A DNA stretch of 6,894 bases from Crocinitomicaceae bacterium. Its GTDB lineage: Bacteria; Bacteroidota; Bacteroidia; Flavobacteriales_D; Crocinitomicaceae. Shown here piece after piece: positions 5,564-6,894 of the stretch. How positions within the stretch are numbered: position 1 is the stretch's first letter; the number at the start of each line of letters is the position of its first letter. The stretch covers positions 1 through 6,894 of the forward strand of contig JAURNA010000309.1 of the NCBI GenBank assembly GCA_030830385.1, read 5' to 3'. Both the position numbers and the translations under genes were made by a program. Below the pieces are notes generated by a model, which worked only from the letters and a program-made list of their open reading frames with translations, was not told where the DNA came from and made no database searches.

Positions 5564-6894
5564 ATGAAACGAGCCTTGTGCTTTCTCATAATAACCACAT
5601 TGTCTACCCGTTCCTCAGCGGTATACGCACAAGATCCTGCCTTGGTGTTTCACAAGGAGACGCACAGCTATGAAATTCCGGATATCAATACCTATTCCCG
5701 CACAATTGAAATAGAAGGCACGAACACTTCCCCCGACCCACAGGGATTCAGTATTCCGATCGGAGAATTGTCTGAGCTGACATCGCTCAAAACCTTCAAG
5801 AAAAGTGGAGACCACTGGAAGACAACCAAGGTAGCGAAAGATGCAACCGTTTCTTCCATTGATTGGTCGGCGTTTTTTACCGGAACGAAATACTACCGAA
5901 TGCAAATCCCGGCGGGACAGCACTTCAGAATTGTCATTGAAACCAACGATCAGCACAGCATTTTTCTGTCGAAAATGTACGCAAGTGGGTTTTTCGAATC
6001 CGATGAGGTGGCGTACCATTTTTCGCTTGGGGAAAACCTCCAAATAACATGCTCAGACGGAGCAATGTCCCGGAATGATTTCTCCAGGGAAACGTTCGAA
6101 GATTCGATCGAATACATTTCGTACTTAGTGCACCCTGATGATGAGAAACCAATCGGGTACTTCAATCGTTGGTTTTACGAACGGGTAGAACCACAGATGC
6201 AAATTTCAGAGGAATGGGTGCCTGCGGAGTTAAAGGAATTGGCGGCGAACGGTACTCAAGATGAATTGAAAAAAGCCTGTTTCGAATTTGTTCAGCGCAA
6301 AATCAAGTACATCGACATTGAAAATGGAATTAACGCGGTGATCCCCCGGAAATGTCAGGAAGTACTGCAAAGAGGCCTGGGAGATTGCAAAGACATGGCA
6401 ACCTTGCTCACGGCATTGTACCGCTATTTTGGCTTCGATGCGTACACGGCCATCTCCCGAACGAACAGCAAAGAGGGAACGTTTGATTTCCCTTCACTCG
6501 GACTGGCCAATCATACCATCTGTGCACTGCGCAACAACGAAAATTGGATTTATCTCGACCCGACAGAATCCACGTGTCTGTTCGGTGATCCCAGTGTTCA
6601 GATCTTTGGAACAGAGGTGTTCATAGTAGGGGATGTGGATCAACACTTCCGGAAAATTACACAGGAACCGGCATACAATAGCTCGGCGAAAATCTCCTAT
6701 CTGTACGACCCTGCGAACGAAGACCTGGAAATCACAATTGAGGTAGAGGGAAAAATGAATGGATTTTTCCATTATCTCAAACTCTACAAAAACAAGTACA
6801 TCGAAGACATTCAACGGTTGATGAATGCTGTTTTCGAACTCGAATTGGAAACAGACTCAATACGAATTACAGCCGAAAACTCGACGGTAATTGC
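5564..6894 (+). CDS. Secreted transglutaminase-like (DUF3857-type layout) protein, right-truncated
   Basis: The frame is open for 443 codons and runs off the right edge. The N-terminus MKRALCFLIITTLSTR with VYA|QD near 20-24 is a type I signal peptide, so the protein is probably periplasmic. Residues about 25-230 form a beta-rich region like the N-terminal part of DUF3857-transglutaminase proteins. The transglutaminase-like core follows: GDCKDMATLLTALYRYFGF with Cys275, then ANHT with His317, and WIYLDPTES with Asp332, giving the complete Cys-His-Asp triad of the papain-like fold. The family includes proteases and amidases as well as cross-linking enzymes; the substrate cannot be told. The ATG at 5564 is chosen because it places the charged residues and hydrophobic core correctly; an in-frame GTG at 5531 would add eleven residues ahead of the signal. 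The 35-nt gap after the nuclease gene allows co-transcription. Family firm; function inferred. Confidence 0.85.
   Translation, partial: MKRALCFLIITTLSTRSSAVYAQDPALVFHKETHSYEIPDINTYSRTIEIEGTNTSPDPQGFSIPIGELSELTSLKTFKKSGDHWKTTKVAKDATVSSIDWSAFFTGTKYYRMQIPAGQHFRIVIETNDQHSIFLSKMYASGFFESDEVAYHFSLGENLQITCSDGAMSRNDFSRETFEDSIEYISYLVHPDDEKPIGYFNRWFYERVEPQMQISEEWVPAELKELAANGTQDELKKACFEFVQRKIKYIDIENGINAVIPRKCQEVLQRGLGDCKDMATLLTALYRYFGFDAYTAISRTNSKEGTFDFPSLGLANHTICALRNNENWIYLDPTESTCLFGDPSVQIFGTEVFIVGDVDQHFRKITQEPAYNSSAKISYLYDPANEDLEITIEVEGKMNGFFHYLKLYKNKYIEDIQRLMNAVFELELETDSIRITAENSTVI

Noticed and set aside
5615..6043. Minus-strand open frame of 142 codons
   Set aside because: Antisense to the signal-peptide-led transglutaminase-like gene, whose frame stays open to the window edge and carries a full catalytic triad.
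1..6894. CRISPR array, tRNA, rRNA, insertion sequence or attachment site
   Set aside because: No regularly spaced repeats, no cloverleaf or rRNA-like stretches, and no transposase or integrase motifs were seen on either strand.

Overview
The window looks like ordinary chromosome of a Bacteroidota bacterium, probably flavobacterial or Cryomorphaceae-like (inference). The reasons are: four co-directional plus-strand genes with no Shine-Dalgarno-like sequence before any start; a TAnnTTTG-type -7 promoter box near two starts; and a protein set typical of that phylum (a secreted TraB/GumN protein with an extra C-terminal domain, a DUF4143-type ATPase, an AddB-like nuclease without a Walker A, and a secreted transglutaminase-like protein). 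Base composition is moderate and codon use looks similar across the genes. I see no rRNA, tRNA, CRISPR array, insertion sequence or integrase.

Layout. Positions 1-324 hold no intact gene. The minus strand of about 3-272 reads as protein-like sequence in three segments joined by two compensating frame changes, so it may be a decayed gene or a dispersed conserved repeat. A competing 21-codon plus-strand reading ends at 68. From 325 to 1539 is an exported TraB/GumN-family protein. The 71-nt gap after it holds a 26-nt near-perfect palindrome and a candidate promoter. From 1611 to 2729 is an AAA_14/DUF4143-type ATPase whose Walker A Thr/Ser and C-terminal nuclease-like motif are both altered. Its stop codon touches the ATG of the next gene (2730-5528), an AddB-like PD-(D/E)XK nuclease with an inactive-helicase-like N-terminal part and three of the four expected iron-sulfur cysteines. 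From 5564 to the right edge is a secreted transglutaminase-like protein, cut off by the window.

How the genes fit together. The ATPase and the AddB-like nuclease are tightly coupled: zero spacing, same frame, one TAA between them. They are very likely co-transcribed and co-translated. The AddB-like protein should act in double-strand-break end processing with an AddA-type helicase-nuclease that is not in this window. The flanking exported proteins have no obvious functional link to it. No clearly new defence or mobile system is visible. The points most worth a second look are the degenerate motifs of the coupled ATPase, the single-stop junction, the truncated iron-sulfur motif, and the minus-strand protein-like remnant at the left edge.
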